Both the position numbers and the translations under genes were made by a program. Below, in pieces: positions 1 through 7,988 of a stretch of 8,033 nucleotides of DNA (position 1 is the stretch's first letter; every line of letters begins with the position of its first letter). Origin of the DNA: an uncultured Flavobacteriales bacterium (GTDB taxonomy: Bacteria; Bacteroidota; Bacteroidia; Flavobacteriales_E; Vicingaceae); assembly GCA_913059105.1 (NCBI GenBank), contig CAJXRL010000117.1, forward strand, positions 1 to 8,033, written 5' to 3'. The notes beneath the pieces were generated by a model. The model ran no database searches, was not told the DNA's origin, and saw only the letters and a list, made by a program, of their open reading frames with translations.

Positions 1-45
1 GATTTCTGCCTGTCTCGTGGGCTCGGAGATGTGTATAAGAGACAG
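1..45. other. Nextera (Tn5) i7 sequencing adapter, left end
   Basis: This is not genomic DNA. Bases 1-3 are the tail of the i7 primer, 4-11 (TTCTGCCT) are the index, 12-26 are the Nextera i7-side linker, and 27-45 are the 19-base Tn5 mosaic end AGATGTGTATAAGAGACAG. The index, read as AGGCAGAA on the other strand, matches Nextera N703 as I remember it. The block is the exact reverse complement of the right end of the window. Genomic sequence starts at 46. Confidence 0.98.
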
Positions 46-1618
46 ATTTAACACCGTCGTTTCCGAAGGTAATAGGGTCAGAGTCATATCTGCTATCTCC
101 AGCATCTTCTCCGTTTTCCAATTTTAATACTCCTCTAGGGCAAACCGCAGAACAAACTCCACAGCCTACGCATGATGATCTTACAATGTTTTGTCCTTTT
201 TGAGCGTAAGCCTTTACGTCAATTCCCATTTCGCAATAGGTAGAGCAGTTCCCGCAAGAAATACATTGCCCGCCGTTGGTTGTAATTCTAAACTTGGAGA
301 AGAAACGCTGTTGCATTCCCATTATGGCCGCCATTGGACAGCCAAATCGGCACCAAACTCTATTTCCAAAAATGGGGTAGAAGCCAGTTCCAATAACTCC
401 GCTAAAAACAGCTCCGATTAAGAATCCGTATGATTGTCTTATATCTCCAGTTTCAATCATAAATATATTGTTTCCAGAAGAATAATGAATTCCAATCATA
501 GCTAGAATAATAGCGAAATAACCGATGGCACCAATTTTAGCATCTTTCATTAATTCATCTCTTCTAAAGGCGAATAATAACCCAATTACTAAGGTTAAAA
601 TAGCTACAACACTAAATAAGAAAGTGTCTTTAGTTAACCAGTATTTTTCAGAATCGTATCCTAAATAAGTTGAAACAACTGCAGTTGTCATAACTACAGA
701 AAAAACAACAACTGAATGAATTACCCAACGTTCTATCTTCCAGGCCGAGGTGCTTTTATCTGATAATTGACGAAAAGGGTCTCCTGCAGTCTCAGCTAAT
801 CCTCCGCAGCCACAAACCCAAGAACAGTACCATCGTTTCCCAAATTTATAAGTCATAATCGGGGTAACAATTAATATAGATGCAACGCCAAAGATTAATA
901 GAAATAACCCAACATTTCCGGCATTAATGTATTCATCTACCCTATATTGGTCAAAGTTCCCGTAGTTCAGGGGCCAAATACTTTTTGCATCGGTATAAGG
1001 TAACTTGAATGTGTCTGAATTTAGACGAGCCATCAATTCCGGAATGATAAAGGCAAACCCGGTTTGAAAAAACATGACAGAAAAAGTTCTTAAACGCTCG
1101 TACTTATTATTGCGGTATTTCCACATAAATTTAATCCCAAATGCTATAATTGCAACGGTATAAAGTGTTCCATAAACAAACCATTGGCTTGCATCATTTC
1201 CACTTAACATTCTACTAAGTGGATCAAAAAGCGAAATAACACCTGTGTTTGCTGCCCCGGGATTTGCTCCAAGTAAGCCTTCAAAGAAATAGAGGATTAC
1301 ATAAAAACTAGTCATTGCAATTCCAGCAACCCAGGCGATAAACCCTCTACTGCTTATTTCTTTAAACCAAACGCCATCGTTTTTAACTCCTTCTTGTTTG
1401 TCACCATAGGCTCCTTTCGAGAAGAGAATAATTCCTCCAGCAATTGAAGAAAGAGCAATGGCTAGCCACAATCCTTTATTTGGAAAGTTGACGTTAAAGC
1501 CAGCCAAAACTAAAATTAGTAGACCAACAACACCAATAAAAGTTGCAATTTTTTGGGTAAGGTTAATGTCTTTCGGCGGTCCCGAAACCATCGCTATGTC
1601 CTTGTCTATCTTAGTCAT
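46..1618 (-). CDS. Membrane-bound polyferredoxin (NapH/NosR/CcoG-like 4Fe-4S protein), 3' partial
   Basis: The ATG at 1618-1616 opens a frame that stays open for 524 codons to the adapter junction, so the stop codon is missing. Hydrophobic stretches near residues 23-42, 50-67, 93-112, 147-166, 235-256, 297-318, 332-350, 362-378 and 397-415 make it a polytopic inner-membrane protein. Two membrane-edge cysteine motifs of the 4Fe-4S (Fer4_5) type are visible: C265-SWV-C269-G-C271 and C423-RFG-C427-P. They are followed by two ferredoxin clusters, C452-xx-C455-xx-C458-xxx-C462 and C483-xx-C486-xx-C489-xxx-C493-P. Homologues usually end soon after the last cluster, so I infer that only a short tail is lost. 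The gene starts 2 bases after the stop of the flavoprotein gene, implying co-transcription and a shared electron-transfer role. It resembles NapH, NosR and CcoG in motif layout, but no NAP, NOS or cbb3 gene is nearby, so I give no symbol. The physiological donor and acceptor are unknown. Confidence 0.9.
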
Positions 1619-1620
1619 AA

Positions 1621-2910
1621 TTAAATGGTTTGAGGTATTTGAGATTGAAATTGACTCTTGATTTCTGGAAAGCTATTTTCGTAGAACTCTGGATCAAAGT
1701 TGGCGTCTTCTAAATTTTTAATTACCTCTTCAATTGCAGTTTTATTGGCGATCCAATAATCTAAAACCTTATGCCGAAGTCGAATTCCAAATACATTGGC
1801 GGCTAAAAATGCTCCGTTTGTTGCATCATAAACGAGTTTTAAACACTTCTTGCCATCCGAATGCTCCCAGTATAAAATTGCTTCATTTTCTTTTGGTTCC
1901 GCCCAAACCCAGCCATAGGTTTGATACTCTATATCGAAAAATTTGGCGGAGTTGAACCAAATTCCAGGCTTGTAGGCCAATTTATTGCCGCAAATGGTTT
2001 GTGCAACAGTTTCGCCCATCATTTTTCCGGTGTACCACACTTGCTCCATGTTTCTTCTTCCTGTGGGGTGTGTATGGAATTCAGCACAATCGCCAATGGA
2101 GTAGACGTTTGGAATGTTGGTTTCTAAAAATTCATTCACTAAAACGCCTCTGTTTAAGTCAATTGATCCGTCTTTTAAAAAGGAAGTATTTGGACCAACT
2201 CCTGCGGTTAATCCTACAAATTGACAAATAATTTCTTCTCCACTTTTTGTTCGTATGGCCTTTACTCTGCCATTTTCGTCGGGGATAATCTCATCTAATT
2301 CTGTTTCAAAACGTAAATCTACATGATGTGACTTAATGTGTCTTGAAATTAATTCGCCTTCTTCTTTTGGAAGTACACTCCCCCAAAAACGTTTCTCGCG
2401 AACTAAAAAAGTGACCTTAATACCTCTAGAGAGAAACATTTCTGCCATTTCAACTCCAATCAATCCTCCACCAACAATAACAGCCCGTTCACAATTAATA
2501 GAGTTTTTTTCCATCAATTCGAGGTCTTGCCACGAGTATAAACCTTGCACACCGTCTAAATCTTGACCTTTCCAGCCAAACTTATTGGGTTTGGATCCAC
2601 AAGCAATAATTAAATCATCGAACTCCATTACTTCTTGGTTGTCAAATAGTAACTTCTTGTTTTTGGCATCCACTTTCGAAACATAACCAAACTTTAAATC
2701 GATTCTGTTTTTGCTCCAAAAATGATCTTCATAAGGTTTTACATGCTCCTGCTTCATGTGTCCCATGTATACGTACATCAATGCGGTTCTTGAGAAAAAG
2801 TGCTCCGTTTCGGCAGATATTATAGTGATTCTATGGTCAGAAAGTTTTCGGATGTGCCGAGCTGCGGTTACACCTGAAATTCCATTTCCAATTATGGCAA
2901 TGTGTTTCAT
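1621..2910 (-). CDS. FAD-dependent NAD(P)H oxidoreductase (pyridine nucleotide oxidoreductase family)
   Basis: A soluble 429-residue flavoprotein. The N-terminus has the FAD-binding Rossmann motif GxGxxG at residues 8-13 (GNGISG). A second nucleotide motif at 147-152 (GGGLIG), inside a beta-alpha-beta unit, should bind NAD(P)H. NVYSIGD at 268-274 is the second FAD-contact motif of the Pyr_redox_2 fold. There is no CxxC or CxxxxC redox pair, so it is not a disulfide reductase; it is closer to the ferredoxin/rubredoxin reductase and NirB N-terminal type. The C-terminal ~130 residues form an additional domain. I chose the ATG at 2910. The frame extends 21 codons upstream to a TTG at 2973, but that extension precedes the Rossmann strand and runs through a promoter-like box. 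The membrane polyferredoxin gene follows after 2 bases, so the likely role is electron transfer between NAD(P)H and that protein (inferred). The exact partner and direction are unknown. Confidence 0.9.
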   Translation of the reverse strand: MKHIAIIGNGISGVTAARHIRKLSDHRITIISAETEHFFSRTALMYVYMGHMKQEHVKPYEDHFWSKNRIDLKFGYVSKVDAKNKKLLFDNQEVMEFDDLIIACGSKPNKFGWKGQDLDGVQGLYSWQDLELMEKNSINCERAVIVGGGLIGVEMAEMFLSRGIKVTFLVREKRFWGSVLPKEEGELISRHIKSHHVDLRFETELDEIIPDENGRVKAIRTKSGEEIICQFVGLTAGVGPNTSFLKDGSIDLNRGVLVNEFLETNIPNVYSIGDCAEFHTHPTGRRNMEQVWYTGKMMGETVAQTICGNKLAYKPGIWFNSAKFFDIEYQTYGWVWAEPKENEAILYWEHSDGKKCLKLVYDATNGAFLAANVFGIRLRHKVLDYWIANKTAIEEVIKNLEDANFDPEFYENSFPEIKSQFQSQIPQTI

Positions 2911-2927
2911 AGGTACGTTTGGTAATG

Positions 2928-2935
2928 CAAAGGTA
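2928..2935 (-). promoter_or_regulatory. Candidate Bacteroidota -7 promoter box (TACCTTTG) for the flavoprotein/polyferredoxin unit
   Basis: Read on the minus strand the sequence is TACCTTTG, a full match to the TAnnTTTG -7 consensus of Bacteroidota primary sigma factor promoters. It lies 17 bases upstream of the ATG at 2910 and would give a leader of roughly 13 nucleotides. I see no good TTTG box about 19 bases further upstream, so the -33 element is weak or absent. The leader has no obvious Shine-Dalgarno sequence, which is common in this phylum. Confidence 0.45.
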
Positions 2936-3063
2936 AAATTTCGGTTAACTATAACATGTCTAAGATATGACAATTAACAATGATTCGAAAAAAGGAAAAA
3001 TTAACTTATGAATTATTGCATACTAGTTGGAAACTTTAGCATAGATAATGGGAGTTTATTTTC
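2936..3063. other. Intergenic spacer, no further feature seen
   Basis: This AT-rich stretch lies between the stop of the DUF5686 gene and the promoter box of the flavoprotein gene, both on the minus strand. I found no convincing stem followed by a T-run for a factor-independent terminator, and no small ORF or RNA gene. Confidence 0.5.
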
Positions 3064-5493
3064 TTACATTGAAAAAGTTGCGGTCAGTTTTACCGCAATA
3101 TTGTCCTTAAATTCTGGGTTTGCATATACCCCGTATCGGTAATAAGTCCCTGCACCTACCCCAATATACATGCCTTCGTACACATATTTGAAGCGGTATA
3201 AGTTATTCAGTTGAATTCCCGATTCGAAAAAGCCCTTCTTTGGCACTTTGAAATCAAAATTTTGATGTCTATCTCTATCCTTTAAGCTGCCAAGGCCAAA
3301 AGAACTAACAAGCAATAATTCTGGTTTAAAATTGGGTTTTTTGAACAATAAACTCCCAAAATTATGGCGAAAGAAAATGCTCATTTGCCGATCAGCAAAA
3401 AATTCATTGGGCGCCATAGTTTCAAAACTATTGCTAGATGCCACTCTTACGTCTTTATCGTAAATTCCTTTTAATCCATATAAGGCCGTTAAAGGCAAAG
3501 AATTGCTCACATAGCCAAAGTCAGCTTGTACCGAAGTAATTCCCAAATTCCTTACTGTAAATTTCTTAGAAAAGCTAAAATCAAACTTGTCATAATCGAA
3601 ATCAGCATTTAAAATGCTAGCCACACCTCTAGTATATTTGAAATGAACGACCGGGCTCTTTGTTTCCAAGGGTACCGATACGCCCAAAAATTCTCCGAAC
3701 TTTTCGTTGAATGAAAAACGAAAATTAACGCCTACTTCAGAACTTGTAAATGCATTAATTACCTCGTTGTTTGAGATTGAATATTTATAATCGGAATTTA
3801 TATTTCGTTCTTCGTGGCTTCCAAAAAAGGTAAAGTGGAAATCTCTAAGCGCTCTAAAAGAAATATTCGCCTCCCACTTTTCTTGACTGTCGAATTGGTC
3901 ATTAATAAAATTTTGAAATTCTCCGCCCGAAAAAAGCACTCCGCTAGGCTTATAGAAATTGGGTCTACCAATACTTAACACGTCGTTTGAATAAGAAATT
4001 TTAGTTTCAAATTGCCTTTCAGATTTTGGAACCCAACGGATGTGCGAACCATATTTCCAAGCTTTGTCTTTCAACCCATAGCCGCCATAGGCTGCCACTC
4101 GAATTGGGCCAAATAAGCTCTCGCTAGTTTCAATTCCAGCGCCTAATCGAACATTCTCATATTGGTTAAACTTTAAAAATTTGTCTAGCAAGAGGTTGAA
4201 TTTCCCCACAGGGACATACCCTCTTAATAGTCCTTTGGTAAAGAAAATCATTCGGTCAAAATTTTCTTTTTCTCCTATGCTGTCAATAAAGGAATAGGTT
4301 AGTAATTCCTTTTTACTGAGGGGAATTTCTCGAAACCCTTTCCATTGTTCTTCACTTTTTGCAACTATTGAGGGATCCATTTTTAACGCCAAATTGCCAA
4401 TCTCTTTTCCGTCAATTTTAGGCGTAAGACTAATGTTTCGCAAATAAGATTTTCCTCGTCCAACGACGCTAAAAGAGCTTCCATTAGCAGAATTAAATAT
4501 AATATCTAAATGAAGTTGAGTTGGGAACCACTGTTTGTTTTCTATCAATTCGTAGCGCTGTTGCACTTTTACTGGAAAGCCAGTTGAATCGTGTTGTTGC
4601 GCGACAAAATTTTCAACTGCATACCCATTGGTGTGTATGGAAAGCACGCCTTGCATAGCTTTAAAATTCTTGTTTTTACGGGGTCGAAAAGAAATGATGA
4701 AACTGGTGTCTTTTTCATGAAAAAGTGTGTCTTCTAAAACAAACAAGTATTTCGAGGTACTGCCTTTACTAATTGGACTTAAGTAATTAATTCCATACAC
4801 CATAATGTAATCTTGGTACAAAGAGAAAGACTGCAACTGAGTTGCTAACAAGCTAAAAAATGGGGTCTGTAAGCCAGCCATTCTCGACTCGGTAACCACT
4901 TCAAGTGTTTTATTTGGGGGGTAGTGATTTCGCTCAGAAATAGATTCCATTATGAAACCTACTTTGCTTTTAGGGAAGCTGTCCATCTTTTCTTTTTGAA
5001 TACTTCGAATGGTAATGGAGTCTAATGCGCTAGTAGAGTTGGAGTCCATGGGCGAGGTGAAAACCATCTTGTTATACGACTCATAAAAAAAGGGGCTTGA
5101 CAATTCTGGATTGTTCAGTTTTCGGTTTTCAATGGCTGCTTTAATTATTCGATGTGCCGGATTTTCTCCTGGTAAAATTTCAACCTCGTCAATTTTGTAG
5201 TCGCTCTTTTTTAAGCGAACCAAGTAGTTTTTTGCTTGCAACTGTTCAATGCTCAGGTATTTGCTTTTGTAACCAATTGAGCTAAAATGCAGTTTTTTTG
5301 CTTTAAAGTTTGTACTGAATTCGTAAAACCCATCAATGTCAGTAGCAATACCGGTTTTGCTATCTTGAAATAAAATGGTGGCAAAAGCAATTCCTTCTTT
5401 TGTATCGCCATCAATTACCTGCCCTTTTATGTTTACTTGGGCAGGAGCAATAAAAGAAAGGAATGAAAGCAGTAGTAGAAAGCAATTTTTCAT
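3064..5493 (-). CDS. Outer-membrane beta-barrel protein, CarboxypepD_reg-like plus DUF5686
   Basis: An 809-residue exported protein if started at the ATG at 5493, which gives a classic MKN signal peptide with a Leu/Phe-rich core and a probable cleavage after APAQ. An ATG three codons upstream (5502) is also possible and would give 812 residues. Numbered from 5502, residues 24-100 are a CarboxypepD_reg-like beta-sandwich (KGQVIDGDTKEGIAFATI, then DIDGFYEF and SSIGYKS), a plug-side domain common in Bacteroidota outer-membrane proteins. Residues 112-145 carry the ENPAHRIIKAAIENRKLNNPE stretch typical of DUF5686, and the rest to 812 consists of alternating beta-strands expected for a barrel. The final residues are TATFSM, so the usual terminal aromatic sits two residues before the end. 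The family is widespread in Bacteroidota, and its function is not established to my knowledge. The gene is divergent from the radical SAM gene, and a spacer of about 150 bases containing its own promoter box separates it from the flavoprotein gene. It looks monocistronic. Confidence 0.9.
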   Translation of the reverse strand: MKNCFLLLLSFLSFIAPAQVNIKGQVIDGDTKEGIAFATILFQDSKTGIATDIDGFYEFSTNFKAKKLHFSSIGYKSKYLSIEQLQAKNYLVRLKKSDYKIDEVEILPGENPAHRIIKAAIENRKLNNPELSSPFFYESYNKMVFTSPMDSNSTSALDSITIRSIQKEKMDSFPKSKVGFIMESISERNHYPPNKTLEVVTESRMAGLQTPFFSLLATQLQSFSLYQDYIMVYGINYLSPISKGSTSKYLFVLEDTLFHEKDTSFIISFRPRKNKNFKAMQGVLSIHTNGYAVENFVAQQHDSTGFPVKVQQRYELIENKQWFPTQLHLDIIFNSANGSSFSVVGRGKSYLRNISLTPKIDGKEIGNLALKMDPSIVAKSEEQWKGFREIPLSKKELLTYSFIDSIGEKENFDRMIFFTKGLLRGYVPVGKFNLLLDKFLKFNQYENVRLGAGIETSESLFGPIRVAAYGGYGLKDKAWKYGSHIRWVPKSERQFETKISYSNDVLSIGRPNFYKPSGVLFSGGEFQNFINDQFDSQEKWEANISFRALRDFHFTFFGSHEERNINSDYKYSISNNEVINAFTSSEVGVNFRFSFNEKFGEFLGVSVPLETKSPVVHFKYTRGVASILNADFDYDKFDFSFSKKFTVRNLGITSVQADFGYVSNSLPLTALYGLKGIYDKDVRVASSNSFETMAPNEFFADRQMSIFFRHNFGSLLFKKPNFKPELLLVSSFGLGSLKDRDRHQNFDFKVPKKGFFESGIQLNNLYRFKYVYEGMYIGVGAGTYYRYGVYANPEFKDNIAVKLTATFSM

Positions 5494-5515
5494 AGTTAGC
5501 ATGAGACTTGTGCAT

Positions 5516-5523
5516 CAAAAATA
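5516..5523 (-). promoter_or_regulatory. Candidate -7 promoter box (TATTTTTG) for the DUF5686 gene
   Basis: The minus-strand sequence TATTTTTG fits TAnnTTTG. Transcription would start near 5511, about 18 bases before the preferred ATG at 5493 and about 9 before the ATG at 5502. The spacing slightly favours the downstream start. No clear -33 TTTG is visible; the corresponding region falls in the loop of the AT-rich palindrome at 5533-5561. Confidence 0.4.
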
Positions 5524-5532
5524 ATACCTCAG

Positions 5533-5561
5533 GTTTTAAAAAGGATATTTATTTTTTAAAC
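5533..5561. repeat. AT-rich imperfect palindrome in the divergent promoter region
   Basis: GTTTTAAAAA (5533-5542) pairs with TTTTTTAAAC (5552-5561) at 9 of 10 positions around a 9-base loop. It lies between the two divergent promoter-like boxes, where an operator or upstream activating site could sit. The arms are almost all A and T, so a chance match in an AT-rich spacer is a serious alternative. It lacks the GC stem of a terminator. Confidence 0.3.
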
Positions 5562-5609
5562 GGGGAGCAAAGTCATTTATTGAGCGCCGTATGGTAAAGC
5601 TTTAACAGT

Positions 5610-5617
5610 TACTTTTG
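5610..5617 (+). promoter_or_regulatory. Candidate -7 promoter box (TACTTTTG) for the radical SAM gene
   Basis: TACTTTTG is a full match to TAnnTTTG on the plus strand. Transcription would begin around 5621-5624, which coincides with the GTG at 5622. That codon would then be usable only in a leaderless message, which favours the ATG at 5652 as the true start, with a leader of about 28 bases. No convincing -33 TTTG lies at the expected distance. Confidence 0.45.
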
Positions 5618-5651
5618 TGACGTGAAAATTTATGTGAACGATAGTATTCAA

Positions 5652-6644
5652 ATGCTTAAAAAGGCTTCATTCCGAAGGCTAACAAATGCATTAAAAGTTT
5701 ACGGGAGTTATTATCAATCGAAGTGGAGTGGTAAACCAATTCAAAAAGGTTTTCCCATGGCAATTGCAATTGAGCCAACCACGGCCTGCAATTTAGGTTG
5801 TCCAGAGTGCCCAAGCGGCTTAAAACAGTTTACCAGACCAACAGGAAACTTGAAGGAAGATTTTTACAAAAAGGTCATTGATCAAGTTTGGCGAGAGACG
5901 TTTTATTTGACTTTTTATTTTCAAGGCGAACCGTACATTAATCCCAAGTTTTTGGACATGGTGAAGTATGCCTCCGCCAAAAAAATGTACACAACTACTT
6001 CTACGAACGCTCATTTTTTGACACCAGAAAATGCGAAAAAAACGGTTGAATCGGGGTTAGATCGTTTAATTATTTCTGTTGATGGAACCACACAAGAAAC
6101 CTATGAGAATTACCGAATTGGAGGGACCTTATCAAAAGTGTTGGAAGGCACAAAAAATATTATAGCAGCCAAAAAGCAACTAAATTCTAAAACACCACAT
6201 GTTATTTTTCAGTTTTTGGTGGTTAAACCAAACGAACACCAAATTGATGAGGTGTATGAATTAGCAAAGGAATACGGAGTGGATGAGGTGAAGTTAAAAA
6301 CCGCTCAAGTTTATGAATACGAAAATGGGAATGACTTAATTCCTGAAAACGATAAATACTCGCGCTATAAAAAGCTGAGAAACGGCAAGTATCAAATTAA
6401 AAATTCCTTAGAAAACAATTGTTGGAAATTGTGGCATTCTTGTGTAATTACTTGGGACGGGAAAGTAATTCCTTGCTGTTTCGACAAAGATGCCAATCAC
6501 CGTTTAGGCGAATTAGCGAACGATGATTTTAAGAAAATTTGGTTCAGCGAAAGCTACAATAACTTTAGAAAGCAACTTTTTAAAGGCCGCGAGAATATTG
6601 ATATTTGTAAAAATTGTTCGGAAGGAACAAAAGTTTGGGCTTAG
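5652..6644 (+). CDS. Radical SAM protein with SPASM domain
   Basis: A 330-residue cytoplasmic iron-sulfur enzyme. EPTTACNLGCPEC carries the radical SAM motif CxxxCxxC (C46, C50, C53), which binds the 4Fe-4S cluster that cleaves S-adenosylmethionine. YFQGEP at 89-94 is a variant of the GGEP SAM-contact motif, and ISVDG at 141-145 is a typical barrel strand. The C-terminal SPASM region has C257, C264, C275, C276, C319 and C322, ligands for auxiliary cluster(s). SPASM enzymes often modify peptides or proteins, but some act on other substrates, and no precursor peptide ORF is visible beside this gene, so the substrate is unknown. I chose the ATG at 5652; a GTG at 5622 would add ten residues but lies on the predicted transcription start. 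The gene is divergent from the DUF5686 gene, and its TAG stop overlaps the nadE stop on the other strand by 4 bases. Confidence 0.92.
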   Translation: MLKKASFRRLTNALKVYGSYYQSKWSGKPIQKGFPMAIAIEPTTACNLGCPECPSGLKQFTRPTGNLKEDFYKKVIDQVWRETFYLTFYFQGEPYINPKFLDMVKYASAKKMYTTTSTNAHFLTPENAKKTVESGLDRLIISVDGTTQETYENYRIGGTLSKVLEGTKNIIAAKKQLNSKTPHVIFQFLVVKPNEHQIDEVYELAKEYGVDEVKLKTAQVYEYENGNDLIPENDKYSRYKKLRNGKYQIKNSLENNCWKLWHSCVITWDGKVIPCCFDKDANHRLGELANDDFKKIWFSESYNNFRKQLFKGRENIDICKNCSEGTKVWA

Positions 6645-7988
6645 CTCAAATACTTGCCTACAATTGGCATTCTGCGGCCCATGCCAAATGCTTTAGAAGA
6701 GATTCTAAGAATTGGAGGTGTTTGATGGCGCTTGTATTCATTCATGTTTACCATTCTTAAAATGCGTTTCACCAGAGCCTCATCATATCCTTGTTCAATC
6801 AAATCTGCAGGGCTTTGTCTGTTTTCAATGTATTCAAAAAGAATAGTATCTAAAATATCATAATCTGGCAAAGAATCCGAATCAAACTGGTCTGGTCTTA
6901 ATTCTGCAGAAGGTGGTTTGGTAATGATGTTGTTAGGAATAACTTCAGCGTTTCGGTTCATGAATCGACACAAATCAAACACTTCGGTTTTGTACAAGTC
7001 GCCAATAACTGAAAGTCCTCCTGCCATGTCACCATACAAAGTTCCATAACCCACCGCCAATTCACTTTTGTTAGAAGTGTTGAGTAAAATTGATCCAAAT
7101 TTGTTGGTTTGCGCCATTAATAACGTTCCTCTAATTCTAGATTGAATGTTTTCTTCAGCAATTCCAAATTCGGTGCCTTTGAATAAGTCAGCGAGTTGGC
7201 CATCAAAAGACTCGTAAATTTTTTCAATCTTAATGATATGGTAATCACAACCCAAATTCTTGCACAATTCTAAAGAGTCAGAAATACTGTGATCTGAAGA
7301 AAATTGAGAAGGCATTAAAATGGGAAATACATTTTCTTTCCCCAAAGCTTTTACAGCCAGTGCAAGCGTTAAGGCAGAATCAATTCCGCCACTTAAGCCT
7401 AAGGTAGCTGTTTTAAAGTTTAGTTTTTTAAAGTAATCCTTGATTCCTAAAACAAGAGCTGCTTCAATTTTTTCATATTTCGAAGGGACTTTGGCCCCTT
7501 TTTGTTGAGTTAAATTCTTAGTGTCGAAAATTGAAAAATATTCTTCAAAAAATGGAAGCTGTTCTATTACTTCTCCATCTTGATTATAAACGCAAGAACC
7601 ACCATCAAAAATTAATTCAGTTTGCGCACCAACATGGTTTACATAGAGAACAGGGAGGTTGTATTTTTTGGTATTCCATTTTAATACTTCAGCGCGGTTC
7701 TCGGTTTGTTTAAGGGCAAAAGGAGACGCAGCAATGTTGATCATTAAATCGGGTTTCTCCATAATCAATTGCTCCATTGGCGATTCAGGGTAGAGTTCTT
7801 TTCCTTCAATGTTCCAAAGGTCTTCACAAATGGTAAGGGCAATTTTTTCTCCTAAATAATCGATGCATTGTACCTTCCCTGCTGGCTCAAAATAACGGTA
7901 TTCGTCAAATACGTCATAGGTAGGGAGTAACTGTTTGTAATGCTTTGAAACTACTTTTCCTTCATTTAAGAAGAAGGCGGTATTGTAT
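6641..7988 (-). CDS. nadE: Glutamine-dependent NAD+ synthetase, 5' partial
   Basis: Catalyses the last step of NAD+ synthesis: ATP-dependent amidation of nicotinic acid adenine dinucleotide using ammonia released from glutamine. The genomic part encodes 448 residues. The nitrilase-like glutaminase domain retains the catalytic Lys (K18, in KQLLPTY) and the nucleophile Cys (C54, in TICEDLWN); the catalytic Glu lies in the missing N-terminus. The synthetase domain starts near residue 170, with the ATP-pyrophosphatase P-loop SGGIDS at 199-204 and the NTSNKSELAVGYGTLYGD block at 303-320. Family members of this two-domain type are about 540-550 residues, so I infer roughly 90-100 residues are lost beyond the contig edge. 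The frame continues into the adapter and would give a false N-terminus beginning MGSEMCIRDR from a GTG at 8017; those residues are not real. The stop TAA at 6643-6641 overlaps the stop of the convergent radical SAM gene. Confidence 0.96.

Noticed and set aside
191..421. Plus-strand open frame of 76 codons
   Set aside because: It lies antisense within the well-supported polyferredoxin gene and shows no recognisable protein features. The same reasoning excludes the frames at 1458-1661, 1734-1955, 1921-2127, 2001-2231, 2336-2566, 2756-2977, 5820-6014 and 7531-7713.
46..1618. Assignment of the polyferredoxin as napH, nosR or ccoG
   Set aside because: The cysteine layout is shared by all three, but the first motif differs, the N-terminal flavin domain of NosR is not seen, and none of the expected partner genes is present.
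1621..2910. Assignment of the flavoprotein as a nitrite reductase subunit (NirB) or thioredoxin reductase
   Set aside because: It lacks the CxxC redox pair of thioredoxin reductases and the C-terminal BFD and sirohaem/4Fe-4S domains of NirB; only the shared FAD/NAD(P) fold is supported.
3045..3075. Possible terminator hairpin at the end of the DUF5686 gene (TTTTC / GAAAA arms across the stop)
   Set aside because: The stem is only about five A/T-rich pairs, overlaps the stop codon and has no following T-run on the minus strand.
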